The notes beneath the pieces are model-generated. The model was not told where the DNA came from. It saw nothing but the letters and a program-made list of their open reading frames with translations, and did no database searches. From positions 4,588,001 to 4,652,000 of the forward strand of contig NZ_LT906479.1 of the NCBI RefSeq assembly GCF_900187015.1: a DNA stretch of 64,000 nt, written 5' to 3'. The DNA is from Serratia ficaria. GTDB taxonomy: Bacteria; Pseudomonadota; Gammaproteobacteria; Enterobacterales; Enterobacteriaceae. The position numbers were made by a program, and so were the translations under genes. Below, piece after piece: positions 50,520 to 60,780 of this stretch (the first letter of the stretch is position 1; the number at the start of each line of letters is the position of its first letter).

Positions 50520-51308
50520 CTACAGGCTGATGGCGAGGGTGACCGCAATCAGCAGCAGCACGTAAATTTTGGCGTGCAACGCATCATCGACCCTGGGCAA
50601 CCAGCGCCTGGCAAAGACAATCCCCGCCATGCCCGCCGCCACCAGCAGCCCAAGAATGCCCAGGTTGACGTAGCCGAGATACTGCGGCCCCGCCATCTCG
50701 CGCCAGCCCAGCGCCACGTACATCAGCGCGCCGATCACCGCGACCGGCAGCGACAGCGGATTGGCCGCGCTGACGCAGTGCTTCATGTCATAGCCATGCC
50801 GGCGCAGCAGCGGCACGGTCATCACGCTGCCGCCCACGCCCAGCAGGGTGGCGACCATCCCGATCAGCGGCCCGCCGACCCAGCGCGTCGCCGCGGAAAG
50901 TTCGGCCCGCGCCGGCTTGACCAGAAAACCCCGGCGCAGCAGGCAATCGGCGATGCTCGCCGCCATATAGATCACGAACAGCAGGCGGATCGCCTCATCC
51001 GCCAGCAGGCTGGAAACTAGGGCGCCAAACGCCGCGCCGATGCCGATATAAAAGATCAGCGGCGTGACGGTCTCCGGCTGCAGGTTGCCGCTGCGCCAAT
51101 GGGTGAGCGTGGCGTATCCCGCATTGAGGATCATCACCGCCGCCGAGGTGGCCACCGCAATATGCATAGCCTGACCGGGCTGTTCGCCCGAGGCTGAAAT
51201 CAGATGGTAAACGAAGGGCACCACCACGAAACCGCCGCCAAAACCGAACATAATGGTGGTAACGCCGGTGAAAAACCCGGCAAACAGCACGAGTAAGATA
51301 TCCGTCAT
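50520..51308 (-). CDS. TauE/SafE family sulfite/anion exporter
   Basis: It has 262 residues from the ATG at 51308 (MTDILLVLFAGFFTGVTTIM); the 26-residue extension to 51386 is not supported. About eight membrane helices form two repeats. Each has the family's glycine motif: GFGGGFVVVPFV near residue 24 and LLGVGGSVMTVPLL near 155. Members export sulfite, sulfoacetate or other organic anions. It is divergent from an AraC-type regulator with 116 bases between, so it is probably regulated by that protein. The substrate is not known. Confidence 0.88.
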   Translation of the reverse strand: MTDILLVLFAGFFTGVTTIMFGFGGGFVVVPFVYHLISASGEQPGQAMHIAVATSAAVMILNAGYATLTHWRSGNLQPETVTPLIFYIGIGAAFGALVSSLLADEAIRLLFVIYMAASIADCLLRRGFLVKPARAELSAATRWVGGPLIGMVATLLGVGGSVMTVPLLRRHGYDMKHCVSAANPLSLPVAVIGALMYVALGWREMAGPQYLGYVNLGILGLLVAAGMAGIVFARRWLPRVDDALHAKIYVLLLIAVTLAISL

Positions 51309-51424
51309 AGCGTTGAAACTCCCGAGCGAAAGGTCGAACGGCAGGATAAAACGACCGCAGCTGGCTTGCATGCGATGACAGGCCAACTATCATTGCGTTT
51401 CGGCCAATCCGATCGGACCACGGC

Positions 51425-52207
51425 ATGCGCAACGCCCACATTGATAACGTCGATCACATTCAACGCCCGCTGATCGCCATCGGCACCGACTACCCTCCGG
51501 GCTTTCAGCTGCCGCTGCACAGCCACCGGCGCGCTCAGCTGCTGTACGGCGCTACCGGCGTCATGCAGGTGTTTACCCGCCAGGGCAACTGGCTGGTGCC
51601 GCCACAGCATGCGGTGTGGCTGCCGCCGCAGATGCCGCATGCGGTGAAGATGGTGGGGGTAAGCACCCGCAGCCTGTATATCGAACCGGACGCGCTGCCC
51701 GCCGCCGCCTCGCCGCTGTGCCAGGTGGTCGGCATCAGCCCGCTGATGCGCCAGCTGCTGATCGCCGCGGTGGAGATGCCGCTGGAATATCAGCGGCAGG
51801 GCAGAGACGGCGCCCTGGCCGCGCTGCTGCTGCACGAACTGGCAGGGCTGCAACCGCTGCCGTTGCATATCCCCCTGCCCGCCGATCGGCGGCTGAGCGC
51901 GCTGTGCCAGCAGTTTTTGCAACAGCCGGAAGCCCAGGCCAGCCCGCAGGCCTGGGCGGATCGTCTGTACATGAGCCTGCGCAGCTTCAGCCGTCTGTTC
52001 CGCAGCGAAACCGGCATGTCATTCTCGCAATGGCGGCAACGCGCCCGCGTCGTGCTGGCGCTGGCGCAGCTGGCGGCGGGCAGAAGCGTTACCCAAGTGG
52101 CGATGGAAATGGGCTACGAAAGCAGCGCGGCGTTTTCTACCATGTTTCGCCGCGTGCTGGGGCGGGCGCCGTCCTCCTATCTGGCGGAGGAACGGCGCGA
52201 CGGATGA
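51425..52207 (+). CDS. AraC-family transcriptional regulator
   Basis: It has 260 residues. The N-terminal cupin sensor domain has an HSHRRAQLLYGATGVM metal or ligand-binding strand (about 35-50) and WLVPPQHAVWLPPQMPH (about 56-72). The C-terminal double HTH (about 165-255) includes WADRLYMSLRSFSRLFRSET and VTQVAMEMGYESSAAFSTMF. The likely target is the divergent TauE/SafE gene. The inducer is unknown. Confidence 0.9.
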   Translation: MRNAHIDNVDHIQRPLIAIGTDYPPGFQLPLHSHRRAQLLYGATGVMQVFTRQGNWLVPPQHAVWLPPQMPHAVKMVGVSTRSLYIEPDALPAAASPLCQVVGISPLMRQLLIAAVEMPLEYQRQGRDGALAALLLHELAGLQPLPLHIPLPADRRLSALCQQFLQQPEAQASPQAWADRLYMSLRSFSRLFRSETGMSFSQWRQRARVVLALAQLAAGRSVTQVAMEMGYESSAAFSTMFRRVLGRAPSSYLAEERRDG

Positions 52208-52221
52208 GGGCCGGGTCCGGC

Positions 52222-52608
52222 TTAGCGGAATTTCTTGTGGTTGGCGTCGCGGGTTTGCTTGAAGCCTTGCGCCACCTGCTTGGCCTCGGCCAGCTTGCCC
52301 TGATTGGCTAGAGCCAGCGACTGGTCGATCTGGCCGATCAGCTGATCCAGCCCATGGCGGAAGTCTTTCATTTCCGGGCTGTCGGCGGCCTTGTCTTCCA
52401 GCTTCGGCGGGGTACCCCGTTTGGCGTCCAGCGCAGCGGCGCGCATGTTTTGCAGGCTTTGCTTGAGAGTATCGGTTGAATCGGTGCCCAGCGCCGTTTT
52501 GTAATTGGCGGCGATGGTGTCCATATCGTCGGCCAGATCGGCGGCGGCCGCCAACGAGCTGGCGGCCAGCAACGCCAACGCCACCAGCGCCTTCAGTTTG
52601 TTCTGCAT
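52222..52608 (-). CDS. cybC: Cytochrome b562
   Basis: Periplasmic four-helix-bundle haem protein of unknown electron partner. It has 128 residues with a signal peptide ending AAA at residue 22. In the mature chain the axial ligands are Met7 (DLADDMDTI) and a histidine near the C terminus (RDANHKKFR). MRAAALDAKRGTPPKLEDKA and SPEMKDFRHGLDQL are highly conserved. There is no CxxCH motif, so haem is bound non-covalently. It is convergent with the AraC gene and downstream of pmbA. Confidence 0.95.
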   Translation of the reverse strand: MQNKLKALVALALLAASSLAAAADLADDMDTIAANYKTALGTDSTDTLKQSLQNMRAAALDAKRGTPPKLEDKAADSPEMKDFRHGLDQLIGQIDQSLALANQGKLAEAKQVAQGFKQTRDANHKKFR

Positions 52609-52745
52609 ATTCGCTCACCTTCCAGTTATTGTTTTATTTAACTCATGGTTAACATAGGCAAGCGCGGCAAAAACCGAAACCGGAGATTTGTAAGCAAGGT
52701 TAAGAAGCGGCCGGGCGAACGCCGGCCGCACAGGAGGATTGGCGA

Positions 52746-54086
52746 TTACTGGCCGGCGATTTTCATTTCCGGCAACAGCACCGAGCCGCATTGGATATTG
52801 CTGCGGGTCTCGATATCGCTGCCGATGCTGACGATATTGCGCAGCATGTCTTTCAGGTTGCCGGCGATGGTGATCTCGCTGACCGGATACTGGATCTCGC
52901 CGTTCTCTACCCAAAAACCGGCGGCGCCGCGCGAGTAGTCGCCGGTCACGCCGCTGACGCCCTGGCCCATCAGTTCGGTCACCACCAGGCCGGTACCAAG
53001 CTGTTTCAGCATGCCGGCGAAGTCGGCGCCCTGCCCGGCGATCCGCCAGTTATGGATGCCGCCGGCGTGGCCGGTGCTGTGCATGCCCAACTTGCGCGCC
53101 GAATAGCTGGTCATCAGCCAGGTTTGCAGCACGCCGTCTTTGACGATGTCGCGCCTTTGGGTGCGCACGCCTTCGCTGTCGAACGGCGTCGACGCCAGCC
53201 CTTTCAACAGGTGCGGGTGCTCTTCGACGGTCAGCCAATCCGGCAGGATCTGCCGGCCGAGTGAATCCAGCAGGAAGGTCGACTTGCGGTATACGCTGCT
53301 GCCGCTGATGGCGCCCACCAGATGGCCGAACAGCCCGGTAGCCACTTCCGAAGCGAACAGCACCGGCGCCTTCATGGTCGACAGTTTGCGCGGCGCCAGG
53401 CGCGCCAGCGTGCGGCGGGCGCACTCCTGACCTACCCATTCCGGGCTCTGCAGGTCGCCCATCGCGCGGCCGATGGTGTAGGCGTAATCACGCTCCATGT
53501 CGCCGTCATGCTCGGCGATCACGCAGCTGGACAGCGAGTGGCGGCTGGAGCAATAGCTTTGCAGCATGCCGTGGCTGTTGCCGAACACCTTGATGCCGTA
53601 GTGGTTGTTAAAGCTGCCGCCTTCGGTGTTGGTGATGCGTTTATCCGCCGCCAGGGAAGCCTGCTCGGCGCGCGCCGCCAGCTCGATGCCGCGCTCGGCG
53701 TCCAGCTCGGTCGGGTGGAACAGGTCCAGATCCGGCGCCTCGAACGCCAGCAGGTCCTTTTCCGCCGGGCCGGCGTGGGGATCCGGTGAGGTATAGCGGG
53801 CGATATCCAGCGCCGCCTGCACGGTGCGGGCGATGGCGTCCGGGCTGAGATCGGTGGACGACGCGCTGCCCTTGCGCTGCTGGTGATAGACGGTAATGCC
53901 CAACGCGCCGTCGCTGTTGAATTCGACGTTTTCCACTTCGCCGAAGCGGGTGCTGACGCTGATGCCGGTGGATTTGGTGACGGCGACTTCTGCCGCATCG
54001 GAGCCGGCGCGCGCCAGTTCCAAAGCCTGTGAAACGGCCTGTTCCAGCGCCTTGCGCTGTTCTGCAACTTGAGTGACTACTTTCAT
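52746..54086 (-). CDS. pmbA: Metalloprotease subunit PmbA (TldE)
   Basis: Partner of TldD in the TldD/TldE heterodimer, which degrades unfolded peptides, matures microcin B17 and affects CcdA turnover in E. coli. The ATG at 54086 gives 446 residues beginning [12 protein letters not shown]. It lacks the HExxxH metal site of TldD, as TldE does, and shares the [19 protein letters not shown] and [20 protein letters not shown] segments. tldD lies only about 8 kb away in this window, unlike E. coli, where the two are far apart. Confidence 0.96.
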   Translation of the reverse strand: MKVVTQVAEQRKALEQAVSQALELARAGSDAAEVAVTKSTGISVSTRFGEVENVEFNSDGALGITVYHQQRKGSASSTDLSPDAIARTVQAALDIARYTSPDPHAGPAEKDLLAFEAPDLDLFHPTELDAERGIELAARAEQASLAADKRITNTEGGSFNNHYGIKVFGNSHGMLQSYCSSRHSLSSCVIAEHDGDMERDYAYTIGRAMGDLQSPEWVGQECARRTLARLAPRKLSTMKAPVLFASEVATGLFGHLVGAISGSSVYRKSTFLLDSLGRQILPDWLTVEEHPHLLKGLASTPFDSEGVRTQRRDIVKDGVLQTWLMTSYSARKLGMHSTGHAGGIHNWRIAGQGADFAGMLKQLGTGLVVTELMGQGVSGVTGDYSRGAAGFWVENGEIQYPVSEITIAGNLKDMLRNIVSIGSDIETRSNIQCGSVLLPEMKIAGQ

Positions 54087-54263
54087 CAATCTGCCATAAT
54101 TAATCAGAAAATCGTTGAGAAAAGTGCCGTGGCGGCGTGGTTGCGCGCGGAGTCACGCGCAAAAATCATGAGATTTATGCCTTTGAGTCTAACAGGAACC
54201 GCGTTGAATTTCGCATAAAGCCGGCAACCTGTTAGGATTAGCCTCTTTTTGACGGAGCCTACC

Positions 54264-54812
54264 ATGAACAAACAGCCTGAAGATTGGCTCGACGATGTCC
54301 CGGAGCATGAAAACGAGGACGATGACGAGATTATCTGGGTCAGTAAAAGTGAGATTAAACGTGATGCCGAAGCGCTGAAAGACCTGGGGGCCGAGCTGGT
54401 CGATCTGGGCAAAAACGCGTTGGAACGCATTCCGCTGGACGAAGATCTGCGCACCGCCATCGAGCTGGCGCAGAAGATCAAGAAAGAAGGCCGCCGCCGT
54501 CAGCTGCAGCTGATTGGCAAAATGCTGCGCGCCCGCGACGTAGAGCCGATCCAAACCGCGCTCGACAAGCTGAAAAACCGCCACAACCAACAGGTTTCGC
54601 TGTTCCACAAGCTGGAAGCGCTGCGCGACCGCCTGGTGGAAGAAGGTGATGATGCGATCCCGTCTGTCCTGGATCTGTATCCGGAAGCCGATCGCCAGCA
54701 GCTGCGCGCGCTGGTGCGTAACGCGCAGAAAGAGAAGGCCGCCAACAAGCCGCCTAAAGCCTACCGCCAAATCTTCCAGTACCTGCGCGATCTGGCCGAG
54801 ACGGCCGAATGA
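54264..54812 (+). CDS. darP: Ribosome-associated protein DarP (YjgA)
   Basis: Helical protein that binds the 50S precursor and promotes assembly of the peptidyl-transferase centre. The ATG at 54264 ([20 protein letters not shown]) has a GGAG site and gives 182 residues. The conserved [20 protein letters not shown] and [13 protein letters not shown] segments and the acidic N terminus match the family. It is divergent from pmbA, as in E. coli. Confidence 0.96.
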   Translation: MNKQPEDWLDDVPEHENEDDDEIIWVSKSEIKRDAEALKDLGAELVDLGKNALERIPLDEDLRTAIELAQKIKKEGRRRQLQLIGKMLRARDVEPIQTALDKLKNRHNQQVSLFHKLEALRDRLVEEGDDAIPSVLDLYPEADRQQLRALVRNAQKEKAANKPPKAYRQIFQYLRDLAETAE

Positions 54813-54842
54813 TCGCCGCCGTCACCCGGGGATGAAGCCGCT

Positions 54843-55142
54843 TCATCCCCGGTGATGCGCCGGTTCGCCGCTGCTTTCGTGAATGTTGAAACGCAGGCTG
54901 CCTTCCAGCTCTTCCTCCGCCTCTTCAAACAGCAGGATAATCGCGCCAAAACGACGTTTGCTGCGGGCGTTGAGGTGGGTGAATTCTATTTCCACCGGCA
55001 GGCCGATGTCGCCGGTCACCACGTCCCACAGCGCGTCCAGATTGGCGCCAAACTCCTCGCCCAGCGCGAACTTGCGCGCAAAGTCGCGGTAGAAGGTCGG
55101 CACATCCTGGATCTGCTCAAAATCGAACTCTACTTTTGCCAT
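54843..55142 (-). CDS. Barstar-family ribonuclease inhibitor (YhcO-like)
   Basis: Cytoplasmic inhibitor expected to neutralise the ribonuclease encoded just upstream. The ATG at 55142 (MAKVEFDFEQIQD) has a GGAG site eight bases away and gives 99 residues. The barstar inhibitory helix region contains acidic residues around GANLDALWDVVTGDIGLP, and the strand IILLFEEAEEELEGSLRF is typical of YhcO. The start is five bases after the nuclease stop. Pairing of secreted nuclease and cytoplasmic inhibitor is a known arrangement. Confidence 0.92.
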   Translation of the reverse strand: MAKVEFDFEQIQDVPTFYRDFARKFALGEEFGANLDALWDVVTGDIGLPVEIEFTHLNARSKRRFGAIILLFEEAEEELEGSLRFNIHESSGEPAHHRG

Positions 55143-55147
55143 CAAGA

Positions 55148-55612
55148 TCACTCCACCCGAATGAAGTTTTTATAATGGTCACGCGTGACAAAAATCAGAC
55201 CGTCGCTGGAATACAGCAGGCGATCGGCGCCGCGCCGGCCGCACTGATAATTGATGTCCGCCTCGCGCCATACCCGATTACGGGCGCCGGGCAATCGCCC
55301 TTCACGGTTGGAGAACCGATCGCCGCCAATCGCCCTGCCCGGCAGCACCGAGCACAGATTGCCGTCGCGCGGATCCCAGCCCTGCTCACGCGCCTGCTTT
55401 TTGGTGAGGTAATAATCCGGCAGCCGCTGATGTTGCTGCAGGTAGCTGACCACCCTCTGCTGCTGCGTCAGGCGATCGATGCCCTGCTGCTGTTGCTGCC
55501 CCTGCGTCGCCGCCGGCGCGTTGACGCCGATCGCCCGATCGGTGCCGCGCAGCGCGCTGAATCCGGCTATCACAACGGCGATGACGATCGCCACGAGAAT
55601 CCGCTTGTTCAT
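55148..55612 (-). CDS. Barnase-type ribonuclease (N1/T1 family)
   Basis: Exported guanyl-preferring RNase. The ATG at 55612 gives 154 residues; the reading to 55792 adds 60 residues without support. A hydrophobic segment at about 5-20 serves as signal peptide or anchor, followed by a glutamine-rich linker (about 38-62). The catalytic domain has the barnase core: Glu117 and Asp119 in VWREADINY, Arg127 and Arg131, and His146 in TRDHYKNF, so every catalytic residue aligns. Cys87 and Cys124 could form a disulfide not present in barnase. The barstar gene follows after five bases. Confidence 0.92.
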   Translation of the reverse strand: MNKRILVAIVIAVVIAGFSALRGTDRAIGVNAPAATQGQQQQQGIDRLTQQQRVVSYLQQHQRLPDYYLTKKQAREQGWDPRDGNLCSVLPGRAIGGDRFSNREGRLPGARNRVWREADINYQCGRRGADRLLYSSDGLIFVTRDHYKNFIRVE

Positions 55613-55904
55613 TGCTTTCCCTGAATTATTGCCGCCAGAGGCGCAGCAGCCCCCAGCGCTAGTTAGGTGTATAGATGAAAAGGATGAAACAAAGATGACT
55701 GGCGCGTAACGTTTTCGCTGCAGGGTCGTCGGCTGCCGGCATCTTTGCCCCCCGTTCATGCTAATCATGCCATTTTCCCGCGGTTCTGACACTCAGAGTA
55801 TCCCTGAAAGCGGCCCAATGCTTGCGGCCGGCTTTCAGCGCCGGATACCGATCTCAGTATAGTCGCGGACGGCGCCGAACGGCGCCTGACGGGAGGTTAG
55901 CGCA

Positions 55905-57872
55905 TCAATCGATCAAGGCGTGGCGATAGCGGTGCAGCATGTCGGCCAGGCGTTTGACCGGCCCGGTGACGGCGAGCGGCGCCTGGTTGTCCACCAGCTT
56001 CTGCTGATATTCGTTCATTTCGCCCAGCAGCCGATCGTAATAGTAGGCGCGCTTGACGTCGTTCTTCGCCGACACCACGTGGTCGGCGGTGTTGCGGATC
56101 TGCCGGTGAAACGCCGACAGCTCTTCGCTGGCCGGGATCTCCGCGCGCTGCATGCGCTGGTGGGCAATGATCAGGTTCAGCGCCAGCCGGTATTTGGCGA
56201 TGTCGTTGGGGAACATCATCAGCAACTGATTAAGCTGCTGATACAGCGCCGGCAAATGGTTCTGCCGACGGCGCGCCGCCTTGGTGGTCAGCGCCGAGAC
56301 CGCGCTGCTGACGAACTGGTTGAGCAAGGTGCGGCCGGTGCGTTCGCGCGAGTTGTCGCGGATCAACAGCAGCACCATCAGCCCGACGCAGCTGCCGAGG
56401 AACTGGCCAAGCGCCCCGTCGAGGAACTGGGTGACGTTGAATTCCATCGGGTTGCTCAGCACCAGGATATTGATGGTCCCCGCCAGCAGCCCCAGCGAGC
56501 CCAGCCGCCGCTTCTGCACCTCGATGCCGATGAAGAACGCCAGCAGGCCGAGGCTGAGACACAGCAGCAGGATGCTCTGCTGGGTCGCCGGCAGGATCAC
56601 CATAAAGAACAGCGAACCGACCGGGATCGCCGCCAACATCCCCAGCACGAAGTCCATCGCCACCATGCGCGGCGCCGGGGTGCGCATCGCCAGCGAGGTG
56701 ATCACCGCGATGATCACCATAAAACCGCTGCCGGAGGTCCAGCCGGTCCACAGCCACAGCAGGCAGCCGACCGACGTCGCCACGAAGGTGCGCAGACCGT
56801 TGATCATCGCGTGATGCCCTTCCGCCGAGGTCGGCTTGACCACCGCTTCGCCGCTCAGCACGTCTTCTTCCACCGCGCTGATGCTGCCGTTGGTGCGCAC
56901 GCCTTTCGACAGCAGCAGGTAGCGCGTCGCTGCGCCGACCCAGGAGGTCACCGTCGGCAAGGTTTCGTCGGTGCGGTTGGTGGTCAGCACCTGCCGCAGC
57001 AGCTTCATGCGCTTGTGGATCTCCGGCGGCGTTTCCGCCGGCACCAGCAGCAGCTCGCGGATGTTTTCCTTCAATGCATCCGGATGATTCAGCAAGATCA
57101 GATAGGTTTCGCAGGCCTGGGTAATCAGCGTCAGCGACAGGGTGTGCAGCGCCCGCACCCGACGGTTGACCTTCTGCCAGCGCGAGGACTCCATCATCAG
57201 GTTGCTGCGCATGCCGTTGAGCGCGGTGGTGCTCTTCACCAGGTTGCTCCAGGCGCGGTCGATGTCTTCTTTATCGGCGTTGCTGACGCACATCTGCATC
57301 AGCCGGTATTGATCCACCAACAGCCGGTCCACCGCCCGATCGATATCCTGTTTGATCGACCGCGGCGAGAACAGCAGGTCCGCCAGCACCGCGCTGACGA
57401 TCCCCAGCACGATTTCGCTGCAGCGTTCGATGGCGAACTGCGGCGCTTCCAGCAGGTGGGATTCGCTGGTGGCGACGGTGACGATGATGATCAGCGCGGT
57501 ATAGCCGGCCAACCCCCAGGCGTAGGAGTTCTCCACCTTGATCAGCGAAGACAGCCAGGTGCAGAAACCGGCCCAGATGCAGCACAGCAACAGCATCACC
57601 ACCGGCGCGCGGGCGGTGGTGACGATAATCACCAGGCCGACGAAGCAGCCGATAAAGGTGCCGATGATGCGCAGCCAGCCGCGGTGGCGGATCGCGCCGG
57701 AGAAAGGTTCGCCGCCGGCGGCGAAGGCCGGGCCGGCGGCGACGATGGCGGCGGTCATCGCCGACCAGCGCGGCGTTTCCAGGTTCAGGTGGAAACCGAC
57801 AAACAGCGCAAACACAATCGCGAAGCTGAGTTTGAAGGCGAACCTCAGCCGGATAAAGGTTGGGCTATTCAT
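55905..57872 (-). CDS. aaeB: p-Hydroxybenzoic acid efflux pump subunit AaeB
   Basis: Inner-membrane FUSC-type transporter that exports aromatic carboxylic acids. It has 655 residues, the E. coli length. Two sets of membrane helices (about 15-165 and 365-510) flank cytoplasmic regions. The N-terminal [20 protein letters not shown] and later [20 protein letters not shown] are typical. Its ATG overlaps the aaeA stop by one base (TAATG). It is the last gene of aaeXAB. Confidence 0.97.
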   Translation of the reverse strand: MNSPTFIRLRFAFKLSFAIVFALFVGFHLNLETPRWSAMTAAIVAAGPAFAAGGEPFSGAIRHRGWLRIIGTFIGCFVGLVIIVTTARAPVVMLLLCCIWAGFCTWLSSLIKVENSYAWGLAGYTALIIIVTVATSESHLLEAPQFAIERCSEIVLGIVSAVLADLLFSPRSIKQDIDRAVDRLLVDQYRLMQMCVSNADKEDIDRAWSNLVKSTTALNGMRSNLMMESSRWQKVNRRVRALHTLSLTLITQACETYLILLNHPDALKENIRELLLVPAETPPEIHKRMKLLRQVLTTNRTDETLPTVTSWVGAATRYLLLSKGVRTNGSISAVEEDVLSGEAVVKPTSAEGHHAMINGLRTFVATSVGCLLWLWTGWTSGSGFMVIIAVITSLAMRTPAPRMVAMDFVLGMLAAIPVGSLFFMVILPATQQSILLLCLSLGLLAFFIGIEVQKRRLGSLGLLAGTINILVLSNPMEFNVTQFLDGALGQFLGSCVGLMVLLLIRDNSRERTGRTLLNQFVSSAVSALTTKAARRRQNHLPALYQQLNQLLMMFPNDIAKYRLALNLIIAHQRMQRAEIPASEELSAFHRQIRNTADHVVSAKNDVKRAYYYDRLLGEMNEYQQKLVDNQAPLAVTGPVKRLADMLHRYRHALID

Positions 57873-58807
57873 TAGCCGAACTCACGCAGCCGATGCATCA
57901 AACGCACAAAGGGCGAGCCGCTGTCGGCGCTGCGGTCGTTTTTACCGGTGATCACCACGGTGGCGGTGGTGCCGGCCGGGTACGGGTGCTGCTGATCCTT
58001 GTCGTCCAGCATAATTTTAACCGGCACGCGCTGCGCCAGACGCACCCACTCCAGGTTGCTGTCGATCGACGCCAGCCCCTTGCTGTTGACGGTGCTGCTG
58101 CTGTTGTTCACCGCCGCCGCCACGCTGTCGACGGTGCCGTGCATGATGCGGTTGCTGCCCAGCGGGGTGATCTCCGCACGGTCGCCCTTGTTCAGACCGT
58201 TCAGCTTGGTTTCTTCCAGGTAGGCCAGCACGTAGAAGGTGTTTTTCTTCACCAGCGCCACGGCAACGGAGCCGCGGGTGATGTATTCACCGGCGTGGAC
58301 GTTCAGGTTGGTGACCCAACCGTCGGCCGGCGCGCGCACCGTGGTGCGCTGCAGGTCCAGCTGCGCCAGTTCACGCGCCGCCACGGCTTTCGCCAGCTGG
58401 TGCTGCACGGTCTGCAACACGTTGTTGGCCTGGTCTATCTCCTCCTGCGACATCGCCTGCACGCCCAGCCGCACGCGGCGGCCCGCCTCGCGCTTCTTCT
58501 CCGCCGCCAGGGTCCGGTAATAGGCCACGTCGGCGGTGGCTTCCGCCAGCGCCTGCTCATAGCGCGGCCGGTCGACCACGAACAGTATCTGCCCTTTCGT
58601 CACCAGCTGGTTATCCACCACCGGCACGTCGGTCAGCAGGCCGCTGACGTCCGGCGCTATCGCCACCACGTCGGCGGTGAATTTGGCGTCACGCGTCCAC
58701 GGCGATTCGGTATAGAACACCCAGGCCTTGAAGATGGCGACGATCGCCAGCAGCACGAGAATCAAAGTGATCGCGATTCGGGTTATTTTTATTGAAAAAT
58801 TTTTCAC
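57872..58807 (-). CDS. aaeA: p-Hydroxybenzoic acid efflux pump subunit AaeA
   Basis: Membrane-fusion (HlyD-type) partner of AaeB. The start is taken as the GTG at 58807 ([13 protein letters not shown]), with GAGG nearby, giving 311 residues, close to the E. coli length; an upstream TTG at 58822 is less likely. One membrane helix lies at about 8-30. The lipoyl halves are [20 protein letters not shown] and [19 protein letters not shown], separated by an alpha-hairpin with [18 protein letters not shown]. It is coupled to aaeB. Confidence 0.96.
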   Translation of the reverse strand: MKNFSIKITRIAITLILVLLAIVAIFKAWVFYTESPWTRDAKFTADVVAIAPDVSGLLTDVPVVDNQLVTKGQILFVVDRPRYEQALAEATADVAYYRTLAAEKKREAGRRVRLGVQAMSQEEIDQANNVLQTVQHQLAKAVAARELAQLDLQRTTVRAPADGWVTNLNVHAGEYITRGSVAVALVKKNTFYVLAYLEETKLNGLNKGDRAEITPLGSNRIMHGTVDSVAAAVNNSSSTVNSKGLASIDSNLEWVRLAQRVPVKIMLDDKDQQHPYPAGTTATVVITGKNDRSADSGSPFVRLMHRLREFG

Positions 58808-58814
58808 AGCGACC

Positions 58815-59018
58815 TCAAACAAAAAGACGTGAAATCAGATAAAACAAGCAGCAATACAGCGCGGTATTGAACAGCGCCGGATGCCAGACAAAATCGTATA
58901 TCCCGGTGGGCTGCAGCAGGCGTCGCAGCAAAAAGAACAACGCCAGCGAAACCAGCAGCTCGAAAAACACCGGCGGAAACGACAGTCCGAAGATGACCAT
59001 AACCGGAAGCAAACTCAT
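58815..59018 (-). CDS. aaeX: Small membrane protein AaeX
   Basis: It has 67 residues from the ATG at 59018 (AAGGA site) and two membrane helices. The C-terminal half ([20 protein letters not shown]) is nearly invariant in the family. It is the first gene of aaeXAB and lies seven bases before aaeA. Its molecular role is unknown. Confidence 0.95.
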   Translation of the reverse strand: MSLLPVMVIFGLSFPPVFFELLVSLALFFLLRRLLQPTGIYDFVWHPALFNTALYCCLFYLISRLFV

Positions 59019-59325
59019 CACTTTTTCCTTATTATTCACTGCACCGGGCGACAACCTTTCTTCCCATTCACATTCTCTTTACATTTTAGCGGACGCGCAC
59101 CACAAATCTTGACCAGACAGGCCAGGAACCTGAAAAAAGGTTAAACTCTGGGGCATATATCCGCGACAGGGACTGCGAGGGCGCCGGAGGGATCGGCCAG
59201 AATGGCGTTGCCGATCGATCGCGCGCGTTGGTAAGGTCTTTCCACCCGACCACGTTATATTAGCGTGCTTACTATCAACTCATCAACAATCTGTGATCTA
59301 AATCACTTTTAAGCCAGAGTGAACA
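59019..59325. promoter_or_regulatory. Divergent aaeR-aaeX control region
   Basis: About 300 bases between the LysR regulator and the operon it controls in E. coli. LysR sites of the T-N11-A type would be expected here; several imperfect candidates exist and none stands out. Confidence 0.45.
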
Positions 59326-60237
59326 ATGGAAAGATTAAAACGGATGTCGGTATTCGCCAAAGTGGTTGAGTTCGGGTCGTTTACCGCGGCCGCGCGCCAG
59401 CTGGACATGAGCGTTTCATCGATCAGCCAAACGGTGTCGAAACTGGAAAATGAACTGCAGGTCAAGCTGCTCAACCGCAGCACGCGCAGCATCGGCCTGA
59501 CCGAAGCCGGCAAAATTTACTACCAGGGCTGCCGCCGCATGCTGCAGGAAGTGAGCGAAGTGCACGAGCAGCTGTTCGCGTTCAACAATACGCCCACCGG
59601 CACGCTGCGCATCGGCAGTTCGTCCACCATGGCGCAGAACGTGCTGGCGAACATGACCGCCGAAATGCTGAAAGAATACCCCGGCCTGACGGTGAACCTG
59701 GTGACCGGCATCCCGGCGCCGGATCTGATCGCCGACGGGCTGGATCTGGTGATCCGCACCGGCGAGCTGCGGGATTCCAGCCTGTTCTCGCGCCGCTTAG
59801 GCTCGATGCCGATGGTGGTGTGCGCCGCCAAAAGTTACCTCAGCCAGCACGGCACGCCGCAAAAGCCGAGCGACATGGTCAACTTCTCCTGGCTGGAATA
59901 CAGCGTGCGCCCCGACAGCGAGTTCGAGCTGATCGCGCCGGAGGGCATCACCACGCGTATTTCACCGCAGGGGCGCTTCGTCACCAACGACTCCCAGACC
60001 ATGATCCGCTGGCTGAAGAACGGCGCCGGCATCGCCTACGCCCCGCTGATGTGGGTGATCGAAGAGATCAAGCGCGGCGAGATCGAGATCCTGTTCAAAA
60101 GCTACCATTCGGATCCGCGACCGATCTACGCGCTCTATACCGAAAAAGACAAGCTGCCGCTGAAGGTGCAGGTGTGCATCAACTACCTGACCGAGTATTT
60201 CGAGCGCGTCGCGGCGGTGTACCAGGGCTACCGCTGA
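59326..60237 (+). CDS. aaeR: LysR-type regulator AaeR
   Basis: Transcription activator of the divergent aaeXAB efflux operon in response to aromatic carboxylic acids in E. coli. It has 303 residues. The N-terminal HTH (about 5-62) begins MERLKRMSVFAKVVEFGSFT and contains LDMSVSSISQTVSKLE and LLNRSTRSIGLTEAG. The effector domain covers about 90-295. The divergent position next to aaeX supports the name. A simple LysR of other specificity cannot be excluded by sequence alone. Confidence 0.93.
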   Translation: MERLKRMSVFAKVVEFGSFTAAARQLDMSVSSISQTVSKLENELQVKLLNRSTRSIGLTEAGKIYYQGCRRMLQEVSEVHEQLFAFNNTPTGTLRIGSSSTMAQNVLANMTAEMLKEYPGLTVNLVTGIPAPDLIADGLDLVIRTGELRDSSLFSRRLGSMPMVVCAAKSYLSQHGTPQKPSDMVNFSWLEYSVRPDSEFELIAPEGITTRISPQGRFVTNDSQTMIRWLKNGAGIAYAPLMWVIEEIKRGEIEILFKSYHSDPRPIYALYTEKDKLPLKVQVCINYLTEYFERVAAVYQGYR

Positions 60238-60578
60238 GCGCCGGCCAGACAGCGGCGCGCCAGTGCTGCCACCAGCGCCAGCGCCAGCATGCCCAGCCCC
60301 CACAGCAGCCAGACCGCATAGCCCGCCCAGGCCAGCAGCGTCGGGAAGCTGCCCGCCAGCGCGCCACCCAGCTGTTTCAGCCACGGCAACCAGGCATCCA
60401 GCATGGTCTGGGGCACCAGGCTCAACATGCCGTTCACCGGCAGCGATTCGACGCTGCCGCCGGCGAAGTCCACCAGCACCGGCAACCAGCCCAACAGCCC
60501 GGCCGCGCCCCAGGCCAACAGGGTCCACAAGGCCATCGCCGCCAGCACTGTCATCATTGCCCAACCGTTTTTCGTCAT
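60228..60578 (-). CDS. Small inner-membrane protein of unknown function
   Basis: It has 116 residues, beginning MTKNGWAMMTVLAAMALWTL. There are two strongly hydrophobic regions (about 8-35 and 80-110), with an amphipathic middle rich in Pro, Trp and Leu. The gene overlaps the aaeR stop by 10 bases at its 3' end and is convergent with it. No motif is recognised. Codon use looks like that of the core genes, so it is probably real. Confidence 0.65.
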   Translation of the reverse strand: MTKNGWAMMTVLAAMALWTLLAWGAAGLLGWLPVLVDFAGGSVESLPVNGMLSLVPQTMLDAWLPWLKQLGGALAGSFPTLLAWAGYAVWLLWGLGMLALALVAALARRCLAGAQR

Positions 60579-60780
60579 ACTCCACCCCCTTGTTTTGCGT
60601 CAGTCTCAATGTAAACCATGGAGCAAGCTCCAGGGTAAAGCGTGACCCAGCGGATTTACGTTTAATTACACCGAAAAATTGGCAAGGTTTTGATGCGGAT
60701 GGCAAAAGCATCATCGGCATTACCCTGGCGCGCAGGGCTGCGTTATGCTGCGCGAACCTCTCCCTGCATCAGGAATAAAA

